Part shown: in pieces, positions 1 to 7,549 of the stretch | How positions within the stretch are numbered: the stretch's first letter is position 1 | Layout: the number at the start of each line of letters is the position of its first letter | Assembly (NCBI GenBank): GCA_029907255.1 | Contig: JARYMF010000005.1 | Span: forward strand, 1-64,000 | Reading direction: 5' to 3' | Source of the DNA: Armatimonadota bacterium | GTDB lineage: Bacteria > Armatimonadota > UBA5829 > DTJY01 | Length of the DNA stretch: 64,000 nt | Notes under the pieces: model-generated | Told to the model about the DNA's origin: nothing | Seen by the model: the letters and a program-made list of their open reading frames with translations, nothing else | The model's database searches: none | Program-made: the position numbers and the translations under genes

Positions 1-143
1 GGCTTCTCCAGGAGGGGGAGGGTGTAGCAGCAAAAATACTTCGTAATCTTGGTGTGGATGTTGAAAGGGTAAGGGAGGATGTTTTAAGGGAACTCCAGTC
101 GATGACACCTCCTGAGGAAGAAGAGGAGGAAGAAGAGTGGTAG
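1..143 (+). CDS. Clp N-domain protein, C-terminal end (cut by window edge)
   Basis: Only the last 46 codons are inside the window; the first complete codon is at 3 and the stop TAG is at 141-143. The visible peptide begins LLQEGEGVAAKILRNLGVD, which resembles the end of the second Clp N-terminal (R) repeat of ClpC/ClpA-type unfoldases. In those proteins an AAA+ domain would follow. Here the reading frame ends soon after with a proline and a run of eight acidic residues closing in EEW. I therefore infer a stand-alone Clp N-domain protein, perhaps an adaptor or decoy, rather than a full unfoldase. The upstream part cannot be seen, so an unusual domain order is possible. Confidence 0.6.
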   Translation, partial: LLQEGEGVAAKILRNLGVDVERVREDVLRELQSMTPPEEEEEEEEW

Positions 144-151
144 TTTACTCG

Positions 152-180
152 TTGACAAATCCCTAGGCGCTTGATATTCT
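152..180 (+). promoter_or_regulatory. sigma70-type promoter for the GNAT gene
   Basis: A perfect -35 box TTGACA (152-157) is followed by a 17-bp spacer and TATTCT (175-180, 4 of 6 matches to TATAAT). It lies just after the stop of the Clp N-domain gene and about 60 bases before the next start codon, so it should drive that gene independently. Confidence 0.7.
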
Positions 181-241
181 AAGAGCAAATATCAATTTTA
201 TATGTATTAGCTTTTAGACAGTTTGCCTCAGGAGACTGCGT

Positions 242-835
242 ATGCAATGCACGATTTGCGGGGCTAATGCGTTATTCGTTTGTGGTCGGAGCGGCCGCCC
301 TGTTTGCGCCGAGCACGCCCGCATCGAGGTAGTATCGAGACTTAGTTTCGGCTCATCCGACAGCCTTTCGGTAAGAGAAGCAACCTCTGAAGATTACTCA
401 CGAATAAAGCAGCTAGCAGAATACTTTAAAGGCAAGACAAAAGTAAGTTCCCTGGATAAAGAATATGATTTATTGAGCTTGCCAGCCTACGTTGCGGATT
501 CAAATGGCAACATAGCTGGAGTGCTTTCCTATGCAATTGAGCCCGAGGTTTTGGTAATCGTAATGCTCGACGTTCTACCTGGATATCAAGGTTTGGGAGC
601 AGGTAGCATGCTCGTAGAACGCCTTATTGAGAAGGCTTCGTCCGAAAAAAAGAAAGAAGTTTTGGTTTCCACGCCTAATGATGACCTTCCGACAATTTAC
701 TTCTACCAGAAGAATGGCTTCCAAATATATGAGGTGAAACCCAACCAAATTGCCAAAGACAACGAGGTCCAAGTAGGGTTCGCTGGAATACCACGAAGGG
801 ATGAAATACGGCTTAGGCGACAATTAAAAATCTAG
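242..835 (+). CDS. GNAT acetyltransferase with N-terminal Cys/His motif
   Basis: 197 residues. Residues about 45-165 form a Gcn5-related N-acetyltransferase fold; the acetyl-CoA loop is visible as YQGLGAGSMLVERL, and YFYQKNGF is the usual C-terminal beta strand and helix. GNAT enzymes transfer acetyl from acetyl-CoA to an amine; the substrate cannot be told from sequence. The first 25 residues contain C3-x2-C6 and C22-x2-H25 with an extra C14, a spacing that could hold a zinc ion in a small treble-clef-like knuckle. This is not part of the normal GNAT domain. An AGGAGA Shine-Dalgarno at 230-235 supports the ATG. The gene has its own promoter and a terminator right after it, so it is probably monocistronic. 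Confidence 0.8.
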   Translation: MQCTICGANALFVCGRSGRPVCAEHARIEVVSRLSFGSSDSLSVREATSEDYSRIKQLAEYFKGKTKVSSLDKEYDLLSLPAYVADSNGNIAGVLSYAIEPEVLVIVMLDVLPGYQGLGAGSMLVERLIEKASSEKKKEVLVSTPNDDLPTIYFYQKNGFQIYEVKPNQIAKDNEVQVGFAGIPRRDEIRLRRQLKI

Positions 836-862
836 TTCTAGAAAATAAGCTATCAAAGAAAG

Positions 863-894
863 AAAAATGGCGGGAAATACCCCCCGCCATTTTT
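863..894. terminator. bidirectional intrinsic terminator
   Basis: Inverted repeat AAAAATGGCGGG / CCCGCCATTTTT with an 8-base loop. The GC stem is flanked by A-tract and T-tract, so it works for both converging transcripts: the GNAT gene (plus) and the metallophosphoesterase gene (minus). Confidence 0.85.
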
Positions 895-925
895 ATTAAA
901 TCTCGCCCAAAGTCTGGTGAGATTT

Positions 926-3061
926 TTAATTCGCCGTGGTTGAGCTTCCTGAGATAGCCGTTATACTACCATCCATGCCAGTGACGAAGGCAACGCCGTC
1001 TTTTGCCTCAACGCTCGACATTACGAAAAGACGCGGAGTAACCTGATAAGTCCACAAAAGGCTGCCATCTGAAGCTGATAAAGCTTTTAGCGTGCCAGTG
1101 TTTGTGCATACATAAACTACGCCATCGCGCTCAGTCGGGGCCGCTGGCATGAACCGTACGCCAGCATTTACACTCCAGACATCTTTCCCCTCAAGGTCTA
1201 TTTTTGTGACATTATTCGAATCGCCTCTGAGGTATACATGCTGTCCGTCCTCGGATAGCCCCACCCCTGCGCAGTTATCGCGGTGGTCTAATATATTGCC
1301 CGAAGCGGCGTCTATTATGCTTAAACTCATGTTCCTATCTGCAATAAACACCTTGCCATTTGAAACAACAGGCCCACAATCAGCTGGGCTATAATATCTA
1401 GCTGCAGGCTTTGTTGCTGAACCATAGCCGACACATTTCCATTTTGTGGTGCCAGTCTTAACATCAACAGCATAAACATAAGTATCCCAAGCGCCAAAGT
1501 AAACAGTATCGCCGTCAACAAATGGTTTGCTCTCAATAGTATAGGCGGCGTCATCATTCGCCCACACTAATTTTCCAGATGAATTGAGCGCATAGAGCTT
1601 GGAGTCGTTGCATCCGAATATTATCAAATCACCTGCCAACACAGGTGAAGAATAAATAGGACCGCCTGCATTATATGACCACTTTAACTTGCCATCTATG
1701 CCAACAGCATAGAACTTGGCGTCACCCGAACCAAAATATACTGTATCATTCACCACAAGTGGCTGACACAGTATCTCGCCGCCTGTCTTGAAAGTCCAGA
1801 GCAGTTTACCATCCGAACGTTTAAAAGCATAAAGCTTGCCGTCAGTAGCACCAACATAAACTGCATCATTAGTAACGGCAGGAGCACCCTTGCATGAACC
1901 ACCCGCGAATGCTCGCCAAACAGCTTTAGCACCCGAAGATGATTCCGTGTAGAAGCTTACCGATTTTTGGAAGGTTCTACCATTTTCATCGGTAAAAGTA
2001 ACTTTTAGATAATGAGCGCCAGGCTGAAGCTGGCGTATATCCAGCGAATCTTTGTACTGCTCCATCTCCAACACAAAATCGCCAACGACTTCTCCATCAA
2101 CTTTATAGGTTGCCACATTTATGCGGCTAGTATTGCCAGTAATAGTTACAATCACAGGAACTGATTCGCCTGTATATACTTTGTTCTCCTGAGGCTCTAA
2201 TATCTTGATTTCAGGATAGGTGCTTCTCATTGAAAGAGGTTTTTGAAGAATCGGTATAGTAGCATCCCTTTCGCCTGCTTTTTTATACGCAACGCGAAGG
2301 ATGCCATCCTTTACAGATACTATGCTAAACCCTGGGTCAGGCTTCAAGAACGAACCACCAGTTACAAGATCATAACCCGCCGCGTTTGCAAGAACATGCC
2401 CATGTGAATGCCCAGCCATCATAAGAACGACATTATAAGGGCGCAAAATATCTACAAGCCTATCGCACTCGAATTCGCTTGCAAACTCACTTCCATATAG
2501 GGGGTGATGAAAGAATAGAAAAACCGGCGTAGTAGGCTTAACCTTCTTGATATCCTCTTTTAGCCAAAGAAGCTGTTCGGTCGTGATGGTCGGACGAGGA
2601 TCTTGAGGTGTGGAGGTATCCAAACCAATAAAGTGGCAACCGTTAAAATCAAATGAATAGCAATGCGACCCATGCCATCTTCGAAGTGCACGGCGTATAC
2701 AATACCAAGTACCGTCATGATTGCCAGATTGGTTGTAGACGGGAATTTTTACATTCTTCCAGCAGTTAAGATAAGCATCGAGACCACCTTGGAAAGGACC
2801 AAACTCTGTAAGGTCGCCAGTTACTATCACAAAAGACGGCGCAGGCACTGTTACTTTATAAGGCAACAAGTTTATTTCGCCGAGATTTGCAATTTTGCCT
2901 ATTACCGATTGCGTTGAAGACATACTATCAGGCAGATGTGAGTCGCTACCATGGATAAAAGTAAAATCTGGGATATCTTGTGCCCATCCAAATGAGACAA
3001 ATAACAGTATGATGGCCAGGCTGGCAAGCAATACTGGCCTTAAAATAAAAGTAGACCGCAT
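926..3061 (-). CDS. secreted metallophosphoesterase fused to PQQ-type beta-propeller
   Basis: About 711 residues. A hydrophobic signal peptide (residues 5-28, ending near GWAQD) sends it out of the cytoplasm. The calcineurin-like metallophosphoesterase domain (about 33-260) has all metal-ligand motifs: D40-x-H42, G82-D83, G113-N-H-D116, HH near 185 and G217-H-S-H220. A linker with an Ig-like look follows. Residues about 390-705 are repeated PQQ-type blades, each with a pattern like VYVGATDGKLYAF followed by LLWTFKTG. Such enzymes cleave phosphodiesters or monoesters; the propeller probably binds a partner or surface. The start is ATG at 3061, with AGGAGG seven bases upstream; a TTG one codon earlier is less well placed. 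It converges on the GNAT gene. Confidence 0.85.
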   Translation of the reverse strand: MRSTFILRPVLLASLAIILLFVSFGWAQDIPDFTFIHGSDSHLPDSMSSTQSVIGKIANLGEINLLPYKVTVPAPSFVIVTGDLTEFGPFQGGLDAYLNCWKNVKIPVYNQSGNHDGTWYCIRRALRRWHGSHCYSFDFNGCHFIGLDTSTPQDPRPTITTEQLLWLKEDIKKVKPTTPVFLFFHHPLYGSEFASEFECDRLVDILRPYNVVLMMAGHSHGHVLANAAGYDLVTGGSFLKPDPGFSIVSVKDGILRVAYKKAGERDATIPILQKPLSMRSTYPEIKILEPQENKVYTGESVPVIVTITGNTSRINVATYKVDGEVVGDFVLEMEQYKDSLDIRQLQPGAHYLKVTFTDENGRTFQKSVSFYTESSSGAKAVWRAFAGGSCKGAPAVTNDAVYVGATDGKLYAFKRSDGKLLWTFKTGGEILCQPLVVNDTVYFGSGDAKFYAVGIDGKLKWSYNAGGPIYSSPVLAGDLIIFGCNDSKLYALNSSGKLVWANDDAAYTIESKPFVDGDTVYFGAWDTYVYAVDVKTGTTKWKCVGYGSATKPAARYYSPADCGPVVSNGKVFIADRNMSLSIIDAASGNILDHRDNCAGVGLSEDGQHVYLRGDSNNVTKIDLEGKDVWSVNAGVRFMPAAPTERDGVVYVCTNTGTLKALSASDGSLLWTYQVTPRLFVMSSVEAKDGVAFVTGMDGSITAISGSSTTAN

Positions 3062-3208
3062 CAAAAAACCTCCTGAAAGGGATAATGAGGATTATTCAGA
3101 ATAGGAGTTCATCATTGCAAGGGGAAAATCCTCCGGAGAATGTTCAATCGAACCCTTAGGCATATGAATGTGTGGTTTATGTAATTTTGTGAGGTTCTAT
3201 CGTTTGAA

Positions 3209-3240
3209 TTACAAGCCAGCTCAGGCTAAACTGGTTGTAA
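3209..3240 (-). terminator. hairpin after the response regulator gene
   Basis: Minus-strand TTACAACCAG and CTGGCTTGTAA can pair (ten base pairs with one bulge, about 11-base loop) eight bases after the regulator stop codon. There is no clear T-tract, so it may be a weak terminator or a 3'-end stabiliser. Confidence 0.4.
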
Positions 3241-3247
3241 GCCGCCA

Positions 3248-3949
3248 CTACTTATTGTTGTTAAATTCGAACCTATAGCCAACTCCCCAAACGGTAGCTA
3301 TCCTACATGAAGAATTATCTCTTTCAATTTTTCGCCTTAGCCGCTTGACATGCTGGTCAACTGTTCGCTCATCGCCAAAAAACTCATCATAATCCCAAAC
3401 CTGTTTAAGGAGCTGCTCACGAGTGAATACCCTGTCCCGATTGCTTGCCAAATGCCAGAGCAAATCGAATTCTTTTGGAGTTAGGCTTACCTTTTCGTTA
3501 TTAACCCTTACTTCCCGTGAAAGAAGGTTGATGTAGAAACCGGGGAAGTTTAGAACCTGCTGGTCTTCTTGGCTTGCCGCCTGCTTCGTGCGCCGCGAGA
3601 CTGCCTTTACTCGGGCGATGAGCTCACGCGGGCTAAACGGCTTTACTACATAGTCATCCGCGCCCATTTCCAACCCAAGTACTCTGTCGAACTCATCACC
3701 TTTGCCTGTTAGCATAATAATTGGGACATCAGAGAAACGTCGAATTTCGCGGCATACTTCTATTCCATCTAACTCTGGGAGCATAAGGTCGAGGATTATC
3801 AAATTGGGCCGGTGCTCGCGGGCAACCGCTAGTCCTTCCTTTCCGTTATAAGCACACACTGGCTCGAATCCGGCCATCTCCAACTGAAGCCTTACCAATT
3901 CGCAAGTGTTTTCATCATCGTCAACTACAAGAACTTTTTGTTTAGCCAC
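3248..3949 (-). CDS. OmpR/PhoB-family response regulator (orphan)
   Basis: 233 residues from a GTG start at 3949. The receiver domain (1-120) has the acidic pair D10/D11, phospho-acceptor D54 in NLIILDLMLPELDG, T81 and K103. The winged-helix DNA-binding domain (about 135-230) carries the usual LTPKEFDLLWHLASN and ending GVGYRFE. A GGAAGAGAGG-like Shine-Dalgarno precedes the GTG, and translation from it gives the standard family length; in-frame TTG codons further upstream would add an unneeded tail. No histidine kinase lies next to it, so its signal is unknown. It has its own strong promoter about 300 bases upstream and a structured leader. Confidence 0.88.
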   Translation of the reverse strand: MAKQKVLVVDDDENTCELVRLQLEMAGFEPVCAYNGKEGLAVAREHRPNLIILDLMLPELDGIEVCREIRRFSDVPIIMLTGKGDEFDRVLGLEMGADDYVVKPFSPRELIARVKAVSRRTKQAASQEDQQVLNFPGFYINLLSREVRVNNEKVSLTPKEFDLLWHLASNRDRVFTREQLLKQVWDYDEFFGDERTVDQHVKRLRRKIERDNSSCRIATVWGVGYRFEFNNNK

Positions 3950-4244
3950 GGTTAAAAACCTCTCTTCCGTTGAACGCTTTAAGATCTTAGTGTTGCTGTT
4001 GCATAAGGCTTTCAATTAGACCTGCGGGAAATATTAATACCACAGGGTTGCAAAACCCTATAAAGATAAGCAAACGGTTTTCCAATTAGTGCTCCCGCCA
4101 TCCGTCAGTCATCCATGAAGATGCGCCCAATCGAAGATTGCACACCCTGCGGTTTTGCGGCTTCGGAAGGTGGACGCTGGGCTGACCAAATATTCGGCAT
4201 ACAATGTTTTCGCTCGAGGCTTTTGCGAGAGCCAGCTACAAAAA
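3950..4244 (-). other. long structured 5' leader of the response regulator
   Basis: From the predicted start site near 4238 to the GTG at 3949 there are about 290 untranslated bases. Several hairpins can be drawn: TGTGCAATC / GATTGGGCGCA around a three-base loop (near 4125-4147) and AGGGTT GCAA AACCCT (4044-4059). I could not match it to a riboswitch class I know. Short reading frames here lack Shine-Dalgarno motifs and family resemblance. Confidence 0.4.
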
Positions 4245-4273
4245 AGTATAAGTATTTGTAACCGTTTTGTCAA
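4245..4273 (-). promoter_or_regulatory. strong sigma70-type promoter upstream of the response regulator
   Basis: On the minus strand TTGACA (4273-4268), 17-bp spacer, TATACT (4250-4245). It lies just beyond the end of plsC and points at the regulator gene. Confidence 0.75.
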
Positions 4274-4289
4274 TAGCTCAGTGTAAAGT

Positions 4290-4934
4290 TTAGGATTGTT
4301 TTCTTTTGGTTGCCTTAGGGTCACCTGCTTCGGCTAGAAGGCTAGCAATCGCATCCATTGTTCGACGCCCAACTTCCTCTAAGGCTTCGCGTCCATGGCT
4401 TCCCTCATACAAGTCGTCAAAGGTAATCGGCTTGCCATAGACTACTTTAATCGGATGTCTTCTAGGAAGCTTAGAATGAGGACCTAGTACTTTATCTGTT
4501 CCCAAAACAGCAACTGGCACAACCGGCGCCCTTGATTTGAGTGCTATGAGGCCAATGCCTAGCTCCGGGTCCTTCAGTCTTCCATCAACACTTCTAGTAC
4601 CCTCTGGAAAGATGCAAACCACACGCCCTTCTTCCAACATCTTAATCGCCTTCTTGAGGGCAGCTCGGTCTGCCATTCCGCGCCGAACTGGAAAGGAGCC
4701 AACAGCACGTATGAGCTTGCCGAGTATGGGTACTTTGAAAAGCTCTTCCTTTGCCATATAATGAACTTTTCGATTCATTCCACATCCAACTACAGGGGGG
4801 TCCGCAAAGCTCCTATGGTTGGGCGCAAGAATAACACCGCCGGTAGGAGGTATATTTTCAGCACCAACTGAAGTTAACCCACCAAGTAGCCAAAATGCCA
4901 GCCTAAAAAGTGTGCGTCCAAGGTAGTACAGCAT
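4290..4934 (-). CDS. plsC: 1-acyl-sn-glycerol-3-phosphate acyltransferase
   Basis: About 214 residues, the normal size for PlsC. It adds the second acyl chain to lysophosphatidic acid at the cytoplasmic face of the membrane. The catalytic NHxxxxD motif is N39-H40-RSFA-D45, and the glycerol-phosphate motif FPEGTRS is at 109-115; an N-terminal hydrophobic stretch (about 8-20) may anchor it. The start is uncertain: ATG at 4934 (used here) or an in-frame TTG at 4949; neither has a strong Shine-Dalgarno. It lies just after the DUF763 gene and is probably co-transcribed with it. Confidence 0.88.
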   Translation of the reverse strand: MLYYLGRTLFRLAFWLLGGLTSVGAENIPPTGGVILAPNHRSFADPPVVGCGMNRKVHYMAKEELFKVPILGKLIRAVGSFPVRRGMADRAALKKAIKMLEEGRVVCIFPEGTRSVDGRLKDPELGIGLIALKSRAPVVPVAVLGTDKVLGPHSKLPRRHPIKVVYGKPITFDDLYEGSHGREALEEVGRRTMDAIASLLAEAGDPKATKRKQS

Positions 4935-4973
4935 TTCTCGATTCGACAAACAAATTTTTATATTTTAAAAAAC

Positions 4974-6056
4974 CTAGAAATCGTAGAATCGGCTTAGATT
5001 GCGTAGCGCGTCTAATTTCTCTGTATTCCCTATTTTCGCTTGTTCAACAGCCCGCTTTACAACCTCAATCGAGCGGTCATATAATTTGCGGTTTACAGGG
5101 TATGGATGTCCGTCTTTTCCTCCGTGCGCGAAACTGTATTTAGCAGGGTCGCGCGTTGAGGCAGGTGCCCCATAAGCAAGGTCTGCAATCATAGCAAGGG
5201 CTCGAACAGTCTTTGGCCCTACACCTTCTATTTCTAAAAGCTGCCGAAAATTCTCAGGCCTGCGTTCATATGCCTTTAAAAGGGTTTTTTCAAGCGAACG
5301 CGGCGAAAGGTCAGTTATGAGGACTTCATGATGTTTCGGAAGGTTAAGTTCTTTCATGCGCTCGATTTCTTTTGCAAGTTTCTCAGGCCTCTCTGACGCG
5401 AGAACAGCAGAGGTGCGCCGTGACTCCTCCGCCTCTTCTGCCACCATATTCAGCACAAACTGACTTTTAGAATCAGAGCAAACAGCGGCATGGGGCTCAC
5501 ACACGAAGTCCTGCATGCTAGTCGAAAGCCAATGATACCGCCGTGCCCAGCGATTTGTTTCATTCATGCCTTGTTGAACAACTGCCCATTCGCCATGCTT
5601 ATTAAAAATAAACACATGGTGATAGAGCTGATAGCCATCCTGAACAGCCGTGTTATCCACTTTTGCTGACATCCGGCTTGCATACACTAATTTCGAAGGA
5701 TCAAGGTTGAGTGAAAAGCGGTCGGCATAAGCCAGAATTTCCTGGGGAGTTCGACGGGAGACACTGCCCTTTCCGCCAGCAACAAAGAGACCTATCTCAT
5801 CTTCTATGCCCTTCAGACCCTCCTTGATGGCACCACAAACGGTAGTTGTGACCCCGGAGCTGTGCCAATCGAACCCCAGGACACATCCTAAAGCTTGGAA
5901 CCAATAAGGGTCCGAAAGCTTGGCAAGCACCTCGCTTGTGCCGAACTCTATCACCATGAGGGAAATAATCTCACGTGATAGCTTTGTCATTCTTGAAAAA
6001 AGCCATGCAGGCGCAGTTCCGCCATGCAACGGCAGATTCGCAGTACCTGTTCTCAT
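4974..6056 (-). CDS. DUF763 family protein
   Basis: 360 residues matching the DUF763 family, recognised by its invariant opening MRTGTANLPLHGG followed by WLFSRMTKLSREI. The family is shared by archaea and some bacteria and has no assigned function. Near residues 270-293 there is a helix-hairpin-helix-like segment, LLEIEGVGPKTVRAL, which in other proteins contacts DNA backbone; a nucleic-acid role is therefore an inference. The ATG at 6056 fits the family start exactly. It lies between purH and plsC on the same strand. Confidence 0.85.
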   Translation of the reverse strand: MRTGTANLPLHGGTAPAWLFSRMTKLSREIISLMVIEFGTSEVLAKLSDPYWFQALGCVLGFDWHSSGVTTTVCGAIKEGLKGIEDEIGLFVAGGKGSVSRRTPQEILAYADRFSLNLDPSKLVYASRMSAKVDNTAVQDGYQLYHHVFIFNKHGEWAVVQQGMNETNRWARRYHWLSTSMQDFVCEPHAAVCSDSKSQFVLNMVAEEAEESRRTSAVLASERPEKLAKEIERMKELNLPKHHEVLITDLSPRSLEKTLLKAYERRPENFRQLLEIEGVGPKTVRALAMIADLAYGAPASTRDPAKYSFAHGGKDGHPYPVNRKLYDRSIEVVKRAVEQAKIGNTEKLDALRNLSRFYDF

Positions 6057-6114
6057 GCTACTTTTACTCTCTGTATTCTGAAATCATCAATTTTAATATT
6101 TTTGTTCCTTCGGA

Positions 6115-7287
6115 TTAGTGATGGAACAGGCGAATACCAGTAAATGCCATTACCATACCGTACTCATCAGCGGCTGCAATAATTTCATTATCTCGCGTTG
6201 ACCCCCCTGGCTCGGCTATGTATTTTACGCCTGTCCTGCTTGCGCGATCAATGCTGTCCCGGAATGGGAAGAAGGCATCGGAGCCTAGTGAGACTCCTGT
6301 AAGCTTGTCAAGCCAGTGTCGTTTCTCCTCTTTTGTTAAGCGCTGAGCACCAGGCAAGTTTTCTCGCATAAGCGCTTCTTCAGGAGGAGTCAGGTCATCG
6401 CAGAGAAACTCATCAATGGCATTATTCTTCTCAGCGCGATTCAAGCCACTTCTGAATTCCAATTCAAGCACTTTTGGATGCTGTCTCAGCCACCAGAGAT
6501 CCGCTTTTCCGGCGGCCAGTCGAGTGCAGTGCACTCTAGATTGCTGGCCTGCACCAACGCCTATAACCTGGCCATCGTAGGCAAAGCAAACAGAGTTCGA
6601 TTGGGTATATTTTAATGTAATCAGTGCAACAACTAAATCTCGCTGAGCATCTGGTGGGATTTCCTTTTTCGCTGTTACAACATTCGCAAGTACGCTGGCA
6701 TCAATCTTAATATCATTGCGTTTCTGCTCAAGTGTTACGCCAAAAACTTGCCTCTGCTCAATCTCTGGCGGATTATAATCTGGGTCAATGCGGAGAACTA
6801 AATACTTGCCTTCACGCTTCTCTCGCAATATAGCTAGTGCATCCTCGTCGTATGCTGGCGCTATAACACCATCTGAAACCTCGCGCTTGATAAGCTGTGC
6901 AGTAGATAGGTCGCAGGTATCGCTCAAAGCAATGAAATCGCCAAATGAGGAGACCCTATCCGCACCGCGAGCACGAGCGTAGGCAATAGCGAGCGGAGAT
7001 AAGTCCATATCATCAACAAAATATGCCTTTTTCAAAGTATCAGACAGCGGCAATCCCACGGCAGCTCCAGCTGGGCTCACGTGCTTAAATGACGCTGCGG
7101 CCGGTAGATTGAGCGCCGCCTTAAGTTCTCGGACTAGCTGCCAAGCGTTCAGAGCATCAAGAAAATTAATATACCCTGGCGCGCCGTTTAGGATTTCTAT
7201 TTTGGGACTTCTGTCAGTCAAGATGACCTGTGCAGGTTTTTGATGTGGATTCATACCATACCTAAGTGGAATAACTTGCTGATCCAT
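6115..7287 (-). CDS. purH: AICAR transformylase (PurH-type, without IMP cyclohydrolase domain)
   Basis: 390 residues corresponding only to the C-terminal half of bifunctional PurH. It transfers formyl from 10-formyl-THF to AICAR in the ninth step of purine synthesis. Visible family motifs are RYGMNPHQ (9-16), the catalytic Lys-His pair K68-H69 in [14 protein letters not shown], and [19 protein letters not shown]. The N-terminal MGS-like IMP cyclohydrolase domain of ordinary PurH is absent and its absence is not a truncation: the start ATG has GGGAGGA six bases upstream. The last step (FAICAR to IMP) must therefore be done by another gene outside this window. purC lies 37 kb away. Confidence 0.88.
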   Translation of the reverse strand: MDQQVIPLRYGMNPHQKPAQVILTDRSPKIEILNGAPGYINFLDALNAWQLVRELKAALNLPAAASFKHVSPAGAAVGLPLSDTLKKAYFVDDMDLSPLAIAYARARGADRVSSFGDFIALSDTCDLSTAQLIKREVSDGVIAPAYDEDALAILREKREGKYLVLRIDPDYNPPEIEQRQVFGVTLEQKRNDIKIDASVLANVVTAKKEIPPDAQRDLVVALITLKYTQSNSVCFAYDGQVIGVGAGQQSRVHCTRLAAGKADLWWLRQHPKVLELEFRSGLNRAEKNNAIDEFLCDDLTPPEEALMRENLPGAQRLTKEEKRHWLDKLTGVSLGSDAFFPFRDSIDRASRTGVKYIAEPGGSTRDNEIIAAADEYGMVMAFTGIRLFHH

Positions 7288-7347
7288 TTATTTTCCTCCC
7301 TTATATCCGGCTAAATTAATAATTTTATAATCAGGTCACCAGAACCT

Positions 7348-7377
7348 ATTATACTTCCAATTTTTGCCTACTGCCCA
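7348..7377 (-). promoter_or_regulatory. probable promoter of the AICAR transformylase gene
   Basis: Minus-strand TGGGCA (7377-7372), 18-bp spacer and a perfect TATAAT (7353-7348), just downstream of the nrdJ terminator. The -35 box matches the consensus at four of six positions. Confidence 0.5.
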
Positions 7378-7380
7378 CGT

Positions 7381-7414
7381 AAAAATAAAAAGCCTGGGCG
7401 TTTTTTGCCCAGGC
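7381..7414 (-). terminator. intrinsic terminator of the nrdR-nrdJ operon
   Basis: GCCTGGGC / GCCCAGGC stem (7414-7407 with 7399-7392) with a seven-base loop, followed on the minus strand by TTTTTATTTTT. It sits about 140 bases after the nrdJ stop. Confidence 0.88.
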
Positions 7415-7549
7415 GATCGGCATTCAATAGATATTGGCGCTCCATTGCGGTCCATTCCGCTCATTCGCCAGTCACGCCGAAACAATGATAGCTTTTCCCA
7501 CGCCTAATGTCAAGAAGACTCCAAATCTGCAACTTTTGCTGCAAAGCGC

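Noticed and set aside
3950-4244. Leader of the response regulator as a cyclic di-GMP-I riboswitch
   Set aside because: A CGCAAAAGCC-like stretch suggested it, but the consensus core and tetraloop-receptor arrangement are missing.
4109-4324. Minus-strand reading frame of 71 codons in the leader of the response regulator
   Set aside because: It overlaps the end of plsC and the promoter, has no Shine-Dalgarno, and its peptide resembles no family.
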